Below are positions 43,326-54,530 of a DNA stretch of 64,000 bases, piece after piece. The stretch spans positions 229,480-293,479 of the forward strand of contig NZ_JACHFE010000006.1 of NCBI RefSeq assembly GCF_014201735.1. The letters are read 5' to 3'. The notes under the pieces were generated by a model. It searched no databases. It saw nothing but the letters and a program-made list of their open reading frames with translations, and was not told where the DNA came from. Numbering within the stretch: the first letter of the stretch is position 1; the number at the start of each line of letters is the position of its first letter. The stretch comes from Marinobacter oulmenensis. GTDB lineage: Bacteria; Pseudomonadota; Gammaproteobacteria; Pseudomonadales; Oleiphilaceae. Both the position numbers and the translations under genes were made by a program.

Positions 43326-43361
43326 AAAAAAAAGGCTGCGGCCGGTGATTCCCGCCGCAGC
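43326..43361 (-). terminator. Intrinsic terminator between hpf and ptsN
   Basis: On the minus strand a perfect 8-bp stem GCTGCGGC/GCCGCAGC (43361-43354 with 43342-43335) and an 11-nt loop are followed by eight T. It lies 38 bp after the hpf stop codon and just before ptsN, inside what is usually one operon. It may limit or regulate expression of ptsN-rapZ-ptsO. Confidence 0.85.
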
Positions 43362-43398
43362 ACGATTGGTTGATACAGCCGGTAAACTGGCGCGGGTT

Positions 43399-43707
43399 CT
43401 AGCGTGCGCCGTTACCGTGCATCCGGTCTACATTCTTTTCCTTGTGCTTGAGGATCTGACGGTCAAGCTTGTCGACCAGGGCGTCAATCGCCGCGTACAT
43501 ATCCTCGTTCTGAGCCTCTGCGTGAATCTCACCGCCGATCACGTGCATGGTGGCTTCCGCCTTCTGGCGAACCTTCTCAACCTCCAGGGTTACCTGGCAG
43601 TTGCTGATGTGGTCGAAGTGACGCTCCAGCTTTTCAAACTTGCTGTTAACGTAGTCTTTCAGAGCGGGCGTCAGCTCTACGTGATGGCCTGAAATATTAA
43701 GTTGCAT
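43399..43707 (-). CDS. hpf: Ribosome hibernation promoting factor (short HPF)
   Basis: 102 residues, single HPF/RaiA beta-alpha-beta domain starting MQLNISGHHVELTPALKDYV; it lacks the C-terminal dimerisation domain of long HPF, so it is the short gammaproteobacterial type that makes 100S ribosomes with RMF. GGAG six bases before the ATG. It follows rpoN by 50 bp. Confidence 0.95.
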   Translation of the reverse strand: MQLNISGHHVELTPALKDYVNSKFEKLERHFDHISNCQVTLEVEKVRQKAEATMHVIGGEIHAEAQNEDMYAAIDALVDKLDRQILKHKEKNVDRMHGNGAR

Positions 43708-43757
43708 AGGCTTCTCCTGTTGTCGTCAAACCGGCCTTCTCTGGTGCCAGTGAAAGT

Positions 43758-45269
43758 TTAAACCAGTCGTTTGCGTTCGTTGGAGGGAGGAATGTGCATG
43801 GCCTCCCGGTATTTGGCCACGGTGCGTCGCGCCACATTGATTCCCTGTTCTCCTAGCATGGTCGCAATTTTGCTGTCGCTCAATGGTTTTTTGGGGGTTT
43901 CCTCGGCGATCAGTTTCTTGATCATGGCCCTGATGGCGGTGGAGGAACACTCGCCCCCTTCCGCAGTGCTGACATGGCTGGAAAAGAAGTATTTCAGCTC
44001 GAAAATGCCCCGCGGCGTGTGCATGTATTTCTGGGTAGTGACCCGGGAAATGGTGGACTCGTGCATTTCCACGGCCTGGGCAATATCCGAGAGAATCAGG
44101 GGTTTCATTTTCTCGTCGCCGTATTCCAGGAATTCCTGCTGGTGCTCGACAATGCGGGTGGCGACTTTCAACAGGGTTTCATTCCGGCTCTGCAGGCTCT
44201 TGATGAACCACTTGGCCTCCTGCAACTGATCGCGCAGGTAGGTGTTGTCGGCGCTGCTGTCGGCACGGCGGATCAGGGAGGCATAACTGGCATTGACCCG
44301 GATGCGGGGGGCAATCTCCGGGTTCAGCTCCACACGCCAGCGGCCCTGATGCTTGCGTACGATAACGTCGGGAATCACATAATCCGGTTCGGCCCGGTCC
44401 ATGACATCGCCGGGGCGCGGGTTCAGGCTGGTAATCAGGGCCAGCACTTCCCGGAGTTGGTCTTCCTTCAGCCGGCTTCGCCGCAACAACTGGGCGTAGT
44501 CACGATTGCCTAACAGATGCAGGAACTGGGTTACGACCAGCCGTGCCTGGCGTAGCCACGGGGTGTCCTGGGGCAACTGGTTGAGCTGGATCAGCAGGCA
44601 TTCCTGCAGATCCCGGGCGAAAACGCCAGGGGGGTCAAAGTGCTGGAGGCGATGAAGAACTGCCTCCACCTCGTCGAGTTCCAGCGGGTCCTCGTCGTTA
44701 TCCTCGGCCAGTCCGGCATGTATCTCTTCAAGGGTAGAGGTCAGGTAGCCCCGGTCATCGACCGCGTCCATCAGGGAATGCGCGATGGCCTGGTCCCGGT
44801 CACTCAGGGGCGTCAGGTTGAGCTGCCATTCCAGGTGATCCTGGAGGGTTTCGGTGGCCGAGTTTCGGGTTTCGAAATCGGTTTCGTTCTCTTCGTCGCC
44901 ACCCCGGGTGACTGGCGCCGGCGCGGACTGGTAGATGTCATCCCAGGCGGTATCCACCGGGAGATCATCGGGGATGTTGTCCGGGGCGTCGTTTTCGGTC
45001 GACCAGTCCTGGCTGCTGTCCGCTTCGTCCCAGTCAGAACTGCTGTCGCTAACGGACGTGTCCGTGTCGGTGTCGTTCCGTTCGGACTCGGAAGCCGTGT
45101 CTGCCTGGTCATCATCCTCGGCGTTTTCCAGCATGGGGTTGGATTCCAGCGCCTGCTGGATTTCCTGCTGGAGATCAAGGGTGGAGAGTTGCAGCAGCCG
45201 GATCGCCTGCTGCAACTGGGGAGTCATGGTCAGGCTCTGGCCCAGCTTGAGCTGAAGTGAGGCTTTCAT
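43758..45269 (-). CDS. rpoN: RNA polymerase sigma-54 factor
   Basis: 503 residues from ATG 45269 (ATG 45275 also possible). Region I is Gln/Leu-rich ([23 protein letters not shown]), region II is acidic (about 50-130), and region III carries the core-binding part, the helix-turn-helix and the RpoN box [10 protein letters not shown] near the C-terminus. Sigma-54 serves activator-dependent promoters for nitrogen, flagellar and other genes. It sits after the lpt genes (148 bp gap) as in Pseudomonas; the gap holds nothing I can identify. Confidence 0.97.
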   Translation of the reverse strand: MKASLQLKLGQSLTMTPQLQQAIRLLQLSTLDLQQEIQQALESNPMLENAEDDDQADTASESERNDTDTDTSVSDSSSDWDEADSSQDWSTENDAPDNIPDDLPVDTAWDDIYQSAPAPVTRGGDEENETDFETRNSATETLQDHLEWQLNLTPLSDRDQAIAHSLMDAVDDRGYLTSTLEEIHAGLAEDNDEDPLELDEVEAVLHRLQHFDPPGVFARDLQECLLIQLNQLPQDTPWLRQARLVVTQFLHLLGNRDYAQLLRRSRLKEDQLREVLALITSLNPRPGDVMDRAEPDYVIPDVIVRKHQGRWRVELNPEIAPRIRVNASYASLIRRADSSADNTYLRDQLQEAKWFIKSLQSRNETLLKVATRIVEHQQEFLEYGDEKMKPLILSDIAQAVEMHESTISRVTTQKYMHTPRGIFELKYFFSSHVSTAEGGECSSTAIRAMIKKLIAEETPKKPLSDSKIATMLGEQGINVARRTVAKYREAMHIPPSNERKRLV

Positions 45270-45417
45270 AACCATGGGTTGAATCCGTAAATCATTGGCA
45301 TGCCAATCGAAACTCTGCCTGCGGGCTTACAGTGTAAGCAAATTTTTTGCCGAGTTTACTTGCTGCAGGTCATCAAGACAATCAACCTTGCGGTTGGGGC
45401 TGTCGGCGCTGGCCTGC

Positions 45418-46143
45418 TTACAGTCGGAATTCGTCACCAAGATAGACCTCTTTGACCTGCTGGTTTGCCAGGATCGCCTCGGCGTTACCGGAGGCGATGA
45501 TATGACCGTCCGACACGATATAGGCTGTGTCGCAGATGTCCAGTGTTTCCCGGACGTTATGGTCGGTAATCAGCACGCCGATGCCTTTGTCCCGCAAGTG
45601 CCGAATGATGTGTTTGATGTCGCTCACGGAAATGGGGTCCACGCCTGCAAAGGGTTCATCCAGCAGGATGAAGGCCGGCTCGATGGCCAGAGCCCGGGCG
45701 ATCTCCACACGCCGGCGTTCGCCGCCGGACAGGGCCATACCCACGCTGTCGCGGATGTGGGTGATGTGAAACTCCTCCAGGAGTTCCTCCAGTCGCCGCT
45801 CACGGTCCGAGCGCCTGAGCTCTTTACGGGTTTCCAGGATCGCCATGATGTTGTCCCGAACGGTCAGCTTTCGGAATACCGACGCCTCCTGGGGCAGATA
45901 GCCGATGCCCCGACGGGCGCGGCCGTGCATCGGCAGTGGCGTGATATCCCGGTTGTCGATGGATATCCGCCCCCGGTCAGCAGGCACCAGGCCGACGATC
46001 ATGTAGAAACAGGTGGTTTTGCCGGCGCCATTGGGGCCAAGCAGCCCGACGATTTCCCCGGAGCGTATTTCCAGGGAAACGTCGATGACCACCTTCTTCT
46101 GTTTGTAGCTTTTTGCCAGGTTACTGGCCCTGAGAACTGCCAT
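45418..46143 (-). CDS. lptB: LPS export ABC transporter ATP-binding protein LptB
   Basis: 241 residues from ATG 46143. ABC ATPase with Walker [10 protein letters not shown], signature [15 protein letters not shown] and Walker [10 protein letters not shown]. It powers extraction of LPS from the inner membrane by LptFG and its transfer to the LptC-LptA bridge. The start overlaps the end of lptA by 23 bases, so the two are translationally linked. Confidence 0.96.
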   Translation of the reverse strand: MAVLRASNLAKSYKQKKVVIDVSLEIRSGEIVGLLGPNGAGKTTCFYMIVGLVPADRGRISIDNRDITPLPMHGRARRGIGYLPQEASVFRKLTVRDNIMAILETRKELRRSDRERRLEELLEEFHITHIRDSVGMALSGGERRRVEIARALAIEPAFILLDEPFAGVDPISVSDIKHIIRHLRDKGIGVLITDHNVRETLDICDTAYIVSDGHIIASGNAEAILANQQVKEVYLGDEFRL

Positions 46144-46687
46144 CGGAACCTTTTTCGCTGTCAGATTGCCCGGAATTGCGCGGTTGGATGACCATCTCGA
46201 CGCGGCCGGAGCCGCCGGTTTCGGCGCCGGCGCCCTCGGCCGTGACGACCCGCTGCACGGTGTCATAGTGGATGGTTTCGCCCCGGAACTCGTTGCTGCC
46301 CTGTTCAATTACCGCCTGTTGCTCGAGGATGACCAGGTTGTCGTCCGCTGACCAGGTGATGTCCAATGCCCAGGCATCCGTGGCTTCCTCTCCGGCGCGG
46401 GCAGGTTGGAAATAATGAGCGGGTGTGCCCTCGGCCTCAATGCGGCTGACGCCCTCTGTTGACCGGTGCAGGACAACGCGCTCGGCCTCGAGTCGGGTCT
46501 CCCCCTGGGTCAGTTCCACGGCGCCGGTATAAACCGCAGTGCCTTCATTGTCATCCAGTCGGGCGGAATCCGCGGTGACCTTGATCGGGGTGTCGGAATC
46601 CAGGTCAAAGGCGGCAGTCGGGCCGGCTGCAATCAGGGTGGCCAGCATTGCCGACCAGATAAACGGGTGCCTACCTGCTGGTTTCAT
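46121..46687 (-). CDS. lptA: LPS transport periplasmic protein LptA
   Basis: 188 residues from ATG 46687, with AAGG five bases upstream. Signal peptide ending near AAGPTAA; the mature part is the OstA-type beta-jellyroll ([21 protein letters not shown]...) that stacks into the periplasmic LPS bridge between LptC and LptD. The low-complexity C-terminal tail is Ser/Gly/Gln-rich. It overlaps lptC by 17 bases. Confidence 0.94.
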   Translation of the reverse strand: MKPAGRHPFIWSAMLATLIAAGPTAAFDLDSDTPIKVTADSARLDDNEGTAVYTGAVELTQGETRLEAERVVLHRSTEGVSRIEAEGTPAHYFQPARAGEEATDAWALDITWSADDNLVILEQQAVIEQGSNEFRGETIHYDTVQRVVTAEGAGAETGGSGRVEMVIQPRNSGQSDSEKGSDGSSQGQ

Positions 46688-47270
46688 ATTGCCCTTCCAC
46701 ACGCGAGTTAAGTTCCAGTATGCGTTGATCAATCCAGCCTTTCATGCCGACGGCCCGGGTAACCCCGAAGGGTTCGGTGATGGTCACCGGCTGGTCGGTA
46801 AAGACGGTATCCGTATTGTTGTCGAGGGTCAGGGCCTGGGTGTTCAGCGTGGTCGTACCGCCATTGGCGCTGCGCTCGACCTCGACGTCGCCCTTCAGGT
46901 CGAGTATCCCCTCTGCCTGCTGAAGGCTACCTGTATCGGCGCTGATTATCCATGGTTCGGCGTCGCTGGCGTTGTAGACCTGGGCCCATGGCGTTTCCAG
47001 AGTGGCCAGGCTGGTAGCCTCGAACTGTTCGATACGGGGGCTGGTCAGCCGGATTTCCAGGTTACCCTGGTCGTTCCAGGACCGGTAGCGGCCGCCGACC
47101 ACAAAGCTGTCCGGTTCTGATGGCCCTCGCAACTGTTCGGCACCCGCCCTCGGGCGTTCCGGCTCATCGCTCTGCCAGAGCAGGAACACGGTGGCGCCGA
47201 TGGTCGCTGCCAGGGCCAGGGTACGCAGAATGCCGGTGCCGGTGCCAAAAGAAACCAGGTAGCGAATCAT
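46671..47270 (-). CDS. lptC: LPS export protein LptC
   Basis: 199 residues: one N-terminal membrane anchor (about 13-32) and a periplasmic LptC domain. It takes LPS from LptB2FG and hands it to LptA. The start overlaps the kdsC stop by four bases. Together with kdsD, kdsC, lptA, lptB it forms the usual Kdo/LPS-export operon upstream of rpoN. Confidence 0.93.
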   Translation of the reverse strand: MIRYLVSFGTGTGILRTLALAATIGATVFLLWQSDEPERPRAGAEQLRGPSEPDSFVVGGRYRSWNDQGNLEIRLTSPRIEQFEATSLATLETPWAQVYNASDAEPWIISADTGSLQQAEGILDLKGDVEVERSANGGTTTLNTQALTLDNNTDTVFTDQPVTITEPFGVTRAVGMKGWIDQRILELNSRVEGQYETSR

Positions 47271-47836
47271 GAAGGCTCGTCCAGATAGCGGCCCAGAGTA
47301 TTCTCCAGTTGGTCCTGGGCCCAGAGGATCAGGTCACAGGCTTCCCGGACAGCGCCTTCGCCGCCCCGGCTATGGGTGCAGTAATCCGCGTGTTGCCGCA
47401 CCAGCCAGTAGCCGTTGGGCACGGTGATGCCAAGACCGGCAAAACGGATGGCGGGCAGATCGGGCAGATCATCGCCCATATAAGCGATCTGTGCCGGCGT
47501 CAGGTCCATGGTGCCGGTCAGTTCCAGCAGCGCTTCCCGCTTGTCCTCCCGGCCCTGCATCAGGTGCGGGATGCCCAGGTCGTTCATGCGCTTTTCAGTC
47601 AGTGGCGAACGCCGGCCGGTGATGACGGCGACTGTGATGCCGGCGTTCATCAGTTGCTTCAGCCCGAGGCCGTCCAGGATATTGAACGTTTTGAGCTCGT
47701 CGCCGCTGGCGCTGAAATACAGGCGACCGTCACTCATGATGCCGTCGACATCCAGGGCGATCAGGCGGATGGCCGAGGCTTTGTCTTTCAGGGACTCGTT
47801 CCAATCCCGGGCGAGAGGAGGTGTAAGGCGGCTCAT
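47267..47836 (-). CDS. kdsC: Kdo-8-phosphate phosphatase
   Basis: 189 residues, HAD superfamily class C0 (no cap). Motif I ALDVDGIMSDG holds the two catalytic Asp residues; YMGDDLPDL is motif III. It removes phosphate from Kdo-8-P to give Kdo for the LPS inner core, forming tetramers. Adjacent and overlapping by one base with kdsD, the enzyme two steps earlier in the pathway. Confidence 0.95.
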   Translation of the reverse strand: MSRLTPPLARDWNESLKDKASAIRLIALDVDGIMSDGRLYFSASGDELKTFNILDGLGLKQLMNAGITVAVITGRRSPLTEKRMNDLGIPHLMQGREDKREALLELTGTMDLTPAQIAYMGDDLPDLPAIRFAGLGITVPNGYWLVRQHADYCTHSRGGEGAVREACDLILWAQDQLENTLGRYLDEPS

Positions 47837-48825
47837 CAGATGACTCCGGCCCGAAGCAGATCGTGCATGTTGATGGCGCCGACCAGTTGGCCCTTGTCAT
47901 CGGTTACCGGCAGGGCGTTGATCTTGAGCTCTTCCATGATCTGGAGGGCTTCAGCGGCCAGGTGATCGGCCCGGATGGTCTTGCCGTTGCGGGTCATTAC
48001 GTCGCTGATAGGGGTATTGTGGACGTCGACAGAACGATCCAGGGAGCGGCGCAGGTCGCCATCGGTGAAAATCCCGGTCAGTTCGCCCTTCGCGTCCAGA
48101 ACTGTGGTCATGCCAAGGCCTTTACGGCTGATTTCCAGCAGCGCGGCACTGAGGGTGACGTCGTCCGGTACGCTTGGGATGCGGTCACCGGTGTGCATGA
48201 TGTCGGAGACCTTGAGCAACAGACGCCGGCCAAGGCTGCCGCCCGGGTGGGAGAAAGCGAAGTCCTCGGTGCTGAAGCCGCGGGCTTCAAGCAGGGCTAC
48301 CGCCAGAGCGTCGCCCATCACCAGGGTGGCCGTGGTGCTTGATGTTGGTGCAAGCCCCAGCGGGCAGGCTTCGATATCCACGCCGACATCGAGATTGGCC
48401 ACGGCTTCACGGGCCAGGGAGGAATCCCGGTTGCCGGTCATGCTGATCAGCGGGGCACCCATGCGTTTGATCAGGGGCAGGATGGTAACCACTTCGGCGG
48501 TATTACCGCTGTTGGATATGGCGATCACCACGTCCTGGGGAGTGATCATGCCAAGGTCGCCGTGGCTGGCTTCTCCCGGATGCACAAAGAAAGACGGTGT
48601 GCCGGTGCTGGCCAGGGTGGCGGCAATCTTGTTGCCGATGTGGCCGGATTTGCCCATGCCGGTCACCACGACGCGCCCCTTACAGGCCATAATGACGTCG
48701 CAAGCGGTGGTGAAGTCCTCGTTGATCCGGCCTTCCAGGGCTTCAATCGCCTGCCTTTCGATGCGAATGGCCTGCAGGGCGGAGTGGCGGTAGTTCTTCT
48801 CGTCTGAAGCTTTGGAATCTGTCAT
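47836..48825 (-). CDS. kdsD: Arabinose-5-phosphate isomerase
   Basis: 329 residues: an SIS sugar isomerase domain (GMGKSGHIGNKIAATLASTG) and a C-terminal CBS pair. It converts ribulose-5-P to arabinose-5-P, the first step to Kdo. First gene of the minus-strand LPS operon and divergent from mlaF over 192 bp. Confidence 0.95.
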   Translation of the reverse strand: MTDSKASDEKNYRHSALQAIRIERQAIEALEGRINEDFTTACDVIMACKGRVVVTGMGKSGHIGNKIAATLASTGTPSFFVHPGEASHGDLGMITPQDVVIAISNSGNTAEVVTILPLIKRMGAPLISMTGNRDSSLAREAVANLDVGVDIEACPLGLAPTSSTTATLVMGDALAVALLEARGFSTEDFAFSHPGGSLGRRLLLKVSDIMHTGDRIPSVPDDVTLSAALLEISRKGLGMTTVLDAKGELTGIFTDGDLRRSLDRSVDVHNTPISDVMTRNGKTIRADHLAAEALQIMEELKINALPVTDDKGQLVGAINMHDLLRAGVI

Positions 48826-48962
48826 CTGTGTCGACTGTCCGATTGCCTGTGTTGAACCACCCCGGCGGGGCGGCGGAACGATGAGCCGAGTATATCATTT
48901 ATGGCTTGTGCGGCTCCCCCGGTTTGTCATGGCCCCAGTGGTCAGATTTTACAAGGTTTGAA

Positions 48963-48991
48963 TTGAGCTTGTTGAGCGCTTGTCTTAATGT
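48963..48991 (+). promoter_or_regulatory. Predicted promoter of the mla operon
   Basis: TTGAGC (48963-48968), a 17-base spacer and TAATGT (48986-48991) resemble a sigma-70 promoter 27 bp before the mlaF ATG, within the kdsD-mlaF divergent gap. Each box is off consensus, so this is a moderate call. Confidence 0.4.
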
Positions 48992-49017
48992 AGGCGCCTC
49001 GCCGGGAAGGAAGGATT

Positions 49018-49830
49018 ATGGACTCGTCTGCATTTATTACGCTGAAAGACGTGGTGTTTTCTCGTGCCGGCCGGCGCATTTTTGACGGTGTCAGCCTCGA
49101 TATCCCCAAGGGGCGCATCACCGCGATCATGGGGCCTAGTGGCACGGGTAAGACGACGCTTCTGCGCCTGATTGGCGGCCAGCTCCGGCCCGATTCCGGG
49201 CGGGTGGTTGTGGCCGGGCAGAATGTCCCGGCGCTGAAGCGGCGGGATCTTTACCACTTGCGCGAGCGCATGGGCATGCTGTTCCAGAGTGGTGCTCTGT
49301 TTACTGACCTGAGTGTGTTTGAGAACGTGGCCTTCCCGCTGCGGGTGCATACCAGTCTGCCCGAGGACATGATCCGGGATGTCGTGCTGATGAAGCTGGA
49401 AGCCGTGGGTCTGCGGGGCGCGCGTGATCTGATGCCCGCGGAACTCTCTGGCGGGATGACCCGGCGGGTGGCACTGGCACGCAGTATTGCCCTGGACCCG
49501 GAACTGATCATGTACGACGAGCCCTTCGCCGGGCAGGATCCCATCGCCATGGGTGTGCTGGTCAAGCTCATCCGGGATCTGAACAGCTCCATGGGATTGA
49601 CCAGCGTTCTGGTGTCCCATGACGTGCCGGAATCCCTCAGTATCTGTCATTACGCCTGCATCATTGCCGATGGCAAGGTGATTGGCCAGGGCACGCCGGA
49701 TGAATTGCAGTCCCATCCCTCCGAACGCGTCCAGCAGTTTCTCAACGGCAAACCGGACGGGCCGGTGCCTTTTCATTATCCCGCCGGGGATGCCGGCAGT
49801 GACTTTGGGCTGGCAGGAGGTTTGGTATGA
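49018..49830 (+). CDS. mlaF: Phospholipid ABC transporter ATP-binding protein MlaF
   Basis: 270 residues with Walker [10 protein letters not shown], signature [14 protein letters not shown] and Walker [14 protein letters not shown]. ATPase of the MlaFEDB complex, which moves phospholipids between MlaC and the inner membrane to keep the outer leaflet free of phospholipid. GGAAGG precedes the ATG. First of mlaF-E-D-C-B, overlapping mlaE by four bases. Confidence 0.95.
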   Translation: MDSSAFITLKDVVFSRAGRRIFDGVSLDIPKGRITAIMGPSGTGKTTLLRLIGGQLRPDSGRVVVAGQNVPALKRRDLYHLRERMGMLFQSGALFTDLSVFENVAFPLRVHTSLPEDMIRDVVLMKLEAVGLRGARDLMPAELSGGMTRRVALARSIALDPELIMYDEPFAGQDPIAMGVLVKLIRDLNSSMGLTSVLVSHDVPESLSICHYACIIADGKVIGQGTPDELQSHPSERVQQFLNGKPDGPVPFHYPAGDAGSDFGLAGGLV

Positions 49831-50609
49831 CAGATCGTCTTGCCGCCTTGGGGCGGTTTGGGTTATCAGCGATTGCGTCTTTGGGGCGATCCGGCCGTTT
49901 CCTGGCGGGTACGCTGATTGGCGTTCCCAAACCGCTGACCGGGTTGCCTCTGCTGGCCCGGCAAATCTATTCGGTTGGTGTGCTGTCGCTGGCCATTGTT
50001 GTGGTTTCCGGGCTGTTCATCGGCATGGTGCTGGGGCTTCAGGGGTATACCATCCTCAGCGATTTCGGCTCCGAAGCCGCGATCGGACAGATGATTGCGC
50101 TGACCCTGGTGCGTGAACTCGGCCCTGTGGTGACGGCGCTGCTGTTTGCGGGCAGGGCAGGGTCGGCTCTGACCGCCGAGATTGGCCTGATGAAAACCAC
50201 GGAGCAGCTGTCGAGCATGGAAATGATGGGTGTGGACCCCCTGCGCCGGGTGATTGCACCCAGGCTGTGGGCTGGCTTTATCGCTATGCCGATATTGGCG
50301 GTGATTTTCTCCGTGGTGGGGATCTGGGGCGGCATGCTGGTTGGCGTCGAGTGGCTGGGCGTCTTTGATGGAGCTTTCTGGGGCAATATGCAGTCCTCCG
50401 TGGATTTCGTGGATGATGTGATCAACGGAGTAATCAAGAGTGTGGTGTTCGGTTTTGTCTGTAGCTGGATTGCGGTGTACCAGGGCTATGACTGTGTGCC
50501 AACGTCCGCGGGTATCAGTTCCGCCACCACCAAAACCGTTGTCTATTCGTCACTGGCGGTGCTGGGGCTGGATTTTGTGCTGACTGCCGTCATGTTTGGT
50601 AATTTCTGA
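49827..50609 (+). CDS. mlaE: Phospholipid ABC transporter permease MlaE
   Basis: 260 residues, five to six hydrophobic segments and the MlaE family block [35 protein letters not shown], which contains the coupling region contacting MlaF. It is the permease of the Mla complex. Confidence 0.95.
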   Translation: MTDRLAALGRFGLSAIASLGRSGRFLAGTLIGVPKPLTGLPLLARQIYSVGVLSLAIVVVSGLFIGMVLGLQGYTILSDFGSEAAIGQMIALTLVRELGPVVTALLFAGRAGSALTAEIGLMKTTEQLSSMEMMGVDPLRRVIAPRLWAGFIAMPILAVIFSVVGIWGGMLVGVEWLGVFDGAFWGNMQSSVDFVDDVINGVIKSVVFGFVCSWIAVYQGYDCVPTSAGISSATTKTVVYSSLAVLGLDFVLTAVMFGNF

Positions 50610-50628
50610 AGGAGGCTGGAGACAGATC

Positions 50629-51078
50629 ATGGCCAACAGAACCATGGAAATCATTGTCGGGCTATTTATGATTGCCGGCCTGGCCGCGTTGCTGTTCCTG
50701 GCGTTGCAGGTTAGCGGCCTGTCGCCAAAGCCAGACAGCGCCAGCTATACGCTCTACGCCAAATTCAACGATACCGGCGGGCTTTCTCCACGAGGCCGGG
50801 TTTCCATGGCCGGGGTGACCATTGGCACCGTTGAATCTATCAGCCTCGACACGGATACCTTCCAGGCCCGGGTGGTCATGTCCATCGACGCCGATATCAA
50901 CAATATTCCCGCAGATAGCGCAGCAGTTATACGGACATCCGGATTGCTGGGGGATCAGTATATTGATGTGTCGGTCGGCGGAGATATGGACTCCCTGAAG
51001 GACGGGGATACCTTCTATTCGACCCAGTCAGCCATGAACCTTGAGCGACTGATCAGCAATTTCGCATCCGGCCTCTAG
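50629..51078 (+). CDS. mlaD: MCE-domain lipid-binding protein MlaD
   Basis: 149 residues from ATG 50629; GGAGG lies upstream and the frame extension is discarded. One N-terminal membrane helix (about 7-27) and a single MCE domain (YTLYAKFNDTGGLSPRGRVSMAGVTIG). MlaD hexamers form the periplasmic ring of the Mla complex through which phospholipid passes. Confidence 0.94.
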   Translation: MANRTMEIIVGLFMIAGLAALLFLALQVSGLSPKPDSASYTLYAKFNDTGGLSPRGRVSMAGVTIGTVESISLDTDTFQARVVMSIDADINNIPADSAAVIRTSGLLGDQYIDVSVGGDMDSLKDGDTFYSTQSAMNLERLISNFASGL

Positions 51079-51107
51079 AGCCATAACCCATTTTGCAGGA
51101 GAGTGTA

Positions 51108-51761
51108 ATGCCCGCTTTGAAACAACGTGTCCTGTTGATGTTTGCCATGCTGACTCTGGTGGCCACCCAGGTATGGGCGGGTCCGGAAGAGGATTTGCAG
51201 GCCTATGTTGATGACAACACTCAGAAGCTGGTGCAAAAACTCAACGAGGAAAAGGGCCTCTATGAGCGGGACCCCGAGGCTTTCTACCGCGTTATGGACG
51301 AGACCCTGACGGACTTTGTCGATTTTCGCCGCATTGCCGCGCGAGTGATGGGGCGTTATGCCCGCCAGACCACCCCGGAGCAGCGGGATGACTTCGTTGA
51401 GCGGTTCAAGCGTAGCCTGTTTGATACCTATGCCCAGGCCCTGGTGGACGCCGATGATTTTGAAATGACGGTGCAGGACGCCACGATACTGGCTGATAAT
51501 GACAGCCGGGCGTCTGTTCAGATGTTGTTGATCACGGCGTCCGGCAACCGGTATCCGGTTACCTATTCCATGTATCGGGATTCGGACGGGCGCTGGATGA
51601 TGGAGAACATCATCGTGGAGGGCGTCAACATCGGTCTGGCTTTCCGGGACCGGTTTGCCCAGGAAATGGAACAGAACCGGGGCCAGATCCAGGCCGTCAT
51701 TGAGGGCTGGGGCAGTGCTGTGGAATCCCTGAACCTTGATCAGGAAATGGATCGCTCATGA
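51108..51761 (+). CDS. mlaC: Periplasmic phospholipid carrier MlaC
   Basis: 217 residues from ATG 51108. Signal peptide ending near VWAGPEE, then the MlaC/Tol_Tol_Ttg2 domain (VDFRRIAARVMGRYARQTTPEQRDDF). It ferries phospholipid between MlaA in the outer membrane and MlaFEDB. CAGGAG before the ATG. Overlaps mlaB by four bases. Confidence 0.94.
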   Translation: MPALKQRVLLMFAMLTLVATQVWAGPEEDLQAYVDDNTQKLVQKLNEEKGLYERDPEAFYRVMDETLTDFVDFRRIAARVMGRYARQTTPEQRDDFVERFKRSLFDTYAQALVDADDFEMTVQDATILADNDSRASVQMLLITASGNRYPVTYSMYRDSDGRWMMENIIVEGVNIGLAFRDRFAQEMEQNRGQIQAVIEGWGSAVESLNLDQEMDRS

Positions 51762-52093
51762 CGACCCGGCCGGCACCGACCGTTGACCTCAACGGCCAGA
51801 CCCTGGCGGTGCGTGGTCATGTGGATGCGGGCAATGTCGTCACTCTGCGCGAACAGGGCGAAGTCCTGATTGCCAAAGCCGGCGGTCCGCTGACGGTGGA
51901 CCTCTCCGGCCTGGACAGTGCCCATAGTGTGGTGCTGTCCATGCTTTTGTGCTGGCAGCGCTGCGCCCACCAGCATCAAACTTCCCTCGTTTTCCAGGGC
52001 TTCAGCGACAGACTCCTCTCTCTGGCGGCCCTGAGTAATCTCAATGGCCCGCTGCTGGGTGAACAGATTCCCGGATTTGCTTCTCAAAGCTGA
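51758..52093 (+). CDS. mlaB: STAS-domain protein MlaB
   Basis: 111 residues, single STAS domain: TVDLSGLDSAHSVVLSMLLCW contains the loop serine typical of anti-sigma-antagonist folds. MlaB binds MlaF and is needed for ATPase activity and complex stability. It is less conserved than its neighbours, and the identification relies partly on position. Confidence 0.88.
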   Translation: MTTRPAPTVDLNGQTLAVRGHVDAGNVVTLREQGEVLIAKAGGPLTVDLSGLDSAHSVVLSMLLCWQRCAHQHQTSLVFQGFSDRLLSLAALSNLNGPLLGEQIPGFASQS

Positions 52094-52153
52094 CCCTGCC
52101 TCGCGAATTGGTTACAATTCCGCTCCTGATTTCAACAGAATTGAGGATTCCCT

Positions 52154-53684
<1,531 letters not shown>

Positions 53685-53712
53685 ACCGACCAACGGGAAC
53701 CCGGAAAGACCC

Positions 53713-54357
53713 ATGACAGATTTCATCACCATTGCCTTGTCGAAGGGACGAATCCTAGAGGAAACCCTGCCGCTGCTGGCGGAAGCCGGTATCGAGCTGG
53801 TGGACGATGTGAAAAAGTCCCGCAAGCTGGTGTTCCCGACCACGGATCCCAACGTCAGGGTTCTGGTCATCCGTGCCACGGACGTTCCGACCTATGTCCA
53901 GTACGGTGGTGCGGATCTTGGCGTGACAGGCAAGGACGTGCTGATGGAGCACGGTGGTGAGGGACTTTACGAGCCGCTGGATCTGAACATTTCCCGGTGC
54001 CGCCTGATGACGGCCGGCAAGAAGGATGAGACGCTGCCTGCCGGTCGCATCCGGGTGGCTACCAAATTCGTCAATCTGGCCCGTACCTACTATGCAGCCC
54101 AGGGGCGGCAGGCCGACATCATCAAGCTCTACGGAGCCATGGAGCTGGCGCCGATTCTGGATCTGGCGGATGAGATCGTCGACATTGTCGATACCGGCAA
54201 TACCCTGAAGGCCAATGGCCTGGAGCCGAGGGAACTGATCGCGGATATCAGCAGTCGTCTGGTGGTGAACCGGGCGTCCATGAAGATGAAGCACGAGCGG
54301 ATCAATCCGATTATCGAGCAGATGTCGGCGGCAGTAGAAAAGCGGCGAGCTCTCTAA
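53713..54357 (+). CDS. hisG: ATP phosphoribosyltransferase, short form
   Basis: 214 residues from ATG 53713. Catalyses the first step of histidine synthesis, joining ATP and PRPP. The N-terminal [18 protein letters not shown] and the PRPP loop [14 protein letters not shown] are clear. It lacks the C-terminal regulatory domain of E. coli HisG, so it is the short HisG that needs HisZ as regulatory partner; hisZ is not in the window. Repeat A5 follows before hisD. Confidence 0.95.
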   Translation: MTDFITIALSKGRILEETLPLLAEAGIELVDDVKKSRKLVFPTTDPNVRVLVIRATDVPTYVQYGGADLGVTGKDVLMEHGGEGLYEPLDLNISRCRLMTAGKKDETLPAGRIRVATKFVNLARTYYAAQGRQADIIKLYGAMELAPILDLADEIVDIVDTGNTLKANGLEPRELIADISSRLVVNRASMKMKHERINPIIEQMSAAVEKRRAL

Positions 54358-54384
54358 CCGGCGTTTTGCACGAAAGCCAGTTGA

Positions 54385-54490
54385 AGCCAGCAGGGGCGCC
54401 TTTCCAAAAATTTCGAAGGCCATGGATGGCCTGAGAGAAGCGCACATGGACGTGCTCGTAGCGGTTTTTGGAAAGGCGCCCCTGCTGGCT
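54385..54490 (+). repeat. Family A structured repeat, copy A5 (type II core)
   Basis: A perfect 26-bp inverted repeat (54385-54410 with 54465-54490). Core hairpins GGCC-ATGGAT-GGCC (GGA 54424-54426) and GCAC-ATGGAC-GTGC (GGA 54448-54450), 21 nt apart, in sense with hisG and hisD. It fills most of the 173-bp hisG-hisD gap and ends 40 bp before the hisD ATG. Confidence 0.9.
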
Positions 54491-54530
54491 GATACTCCCA
54501 AAGCATAAATCCATAGGCAGGATTAGAGTT

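Noticed and set aside
43399..48825. A sigma-54 promoter in the lpt-rpoN region
   Set aside because: I looked for GG-N10-GC with the TGGCAC/TTGC pattern in the gaps and found no convincing match.
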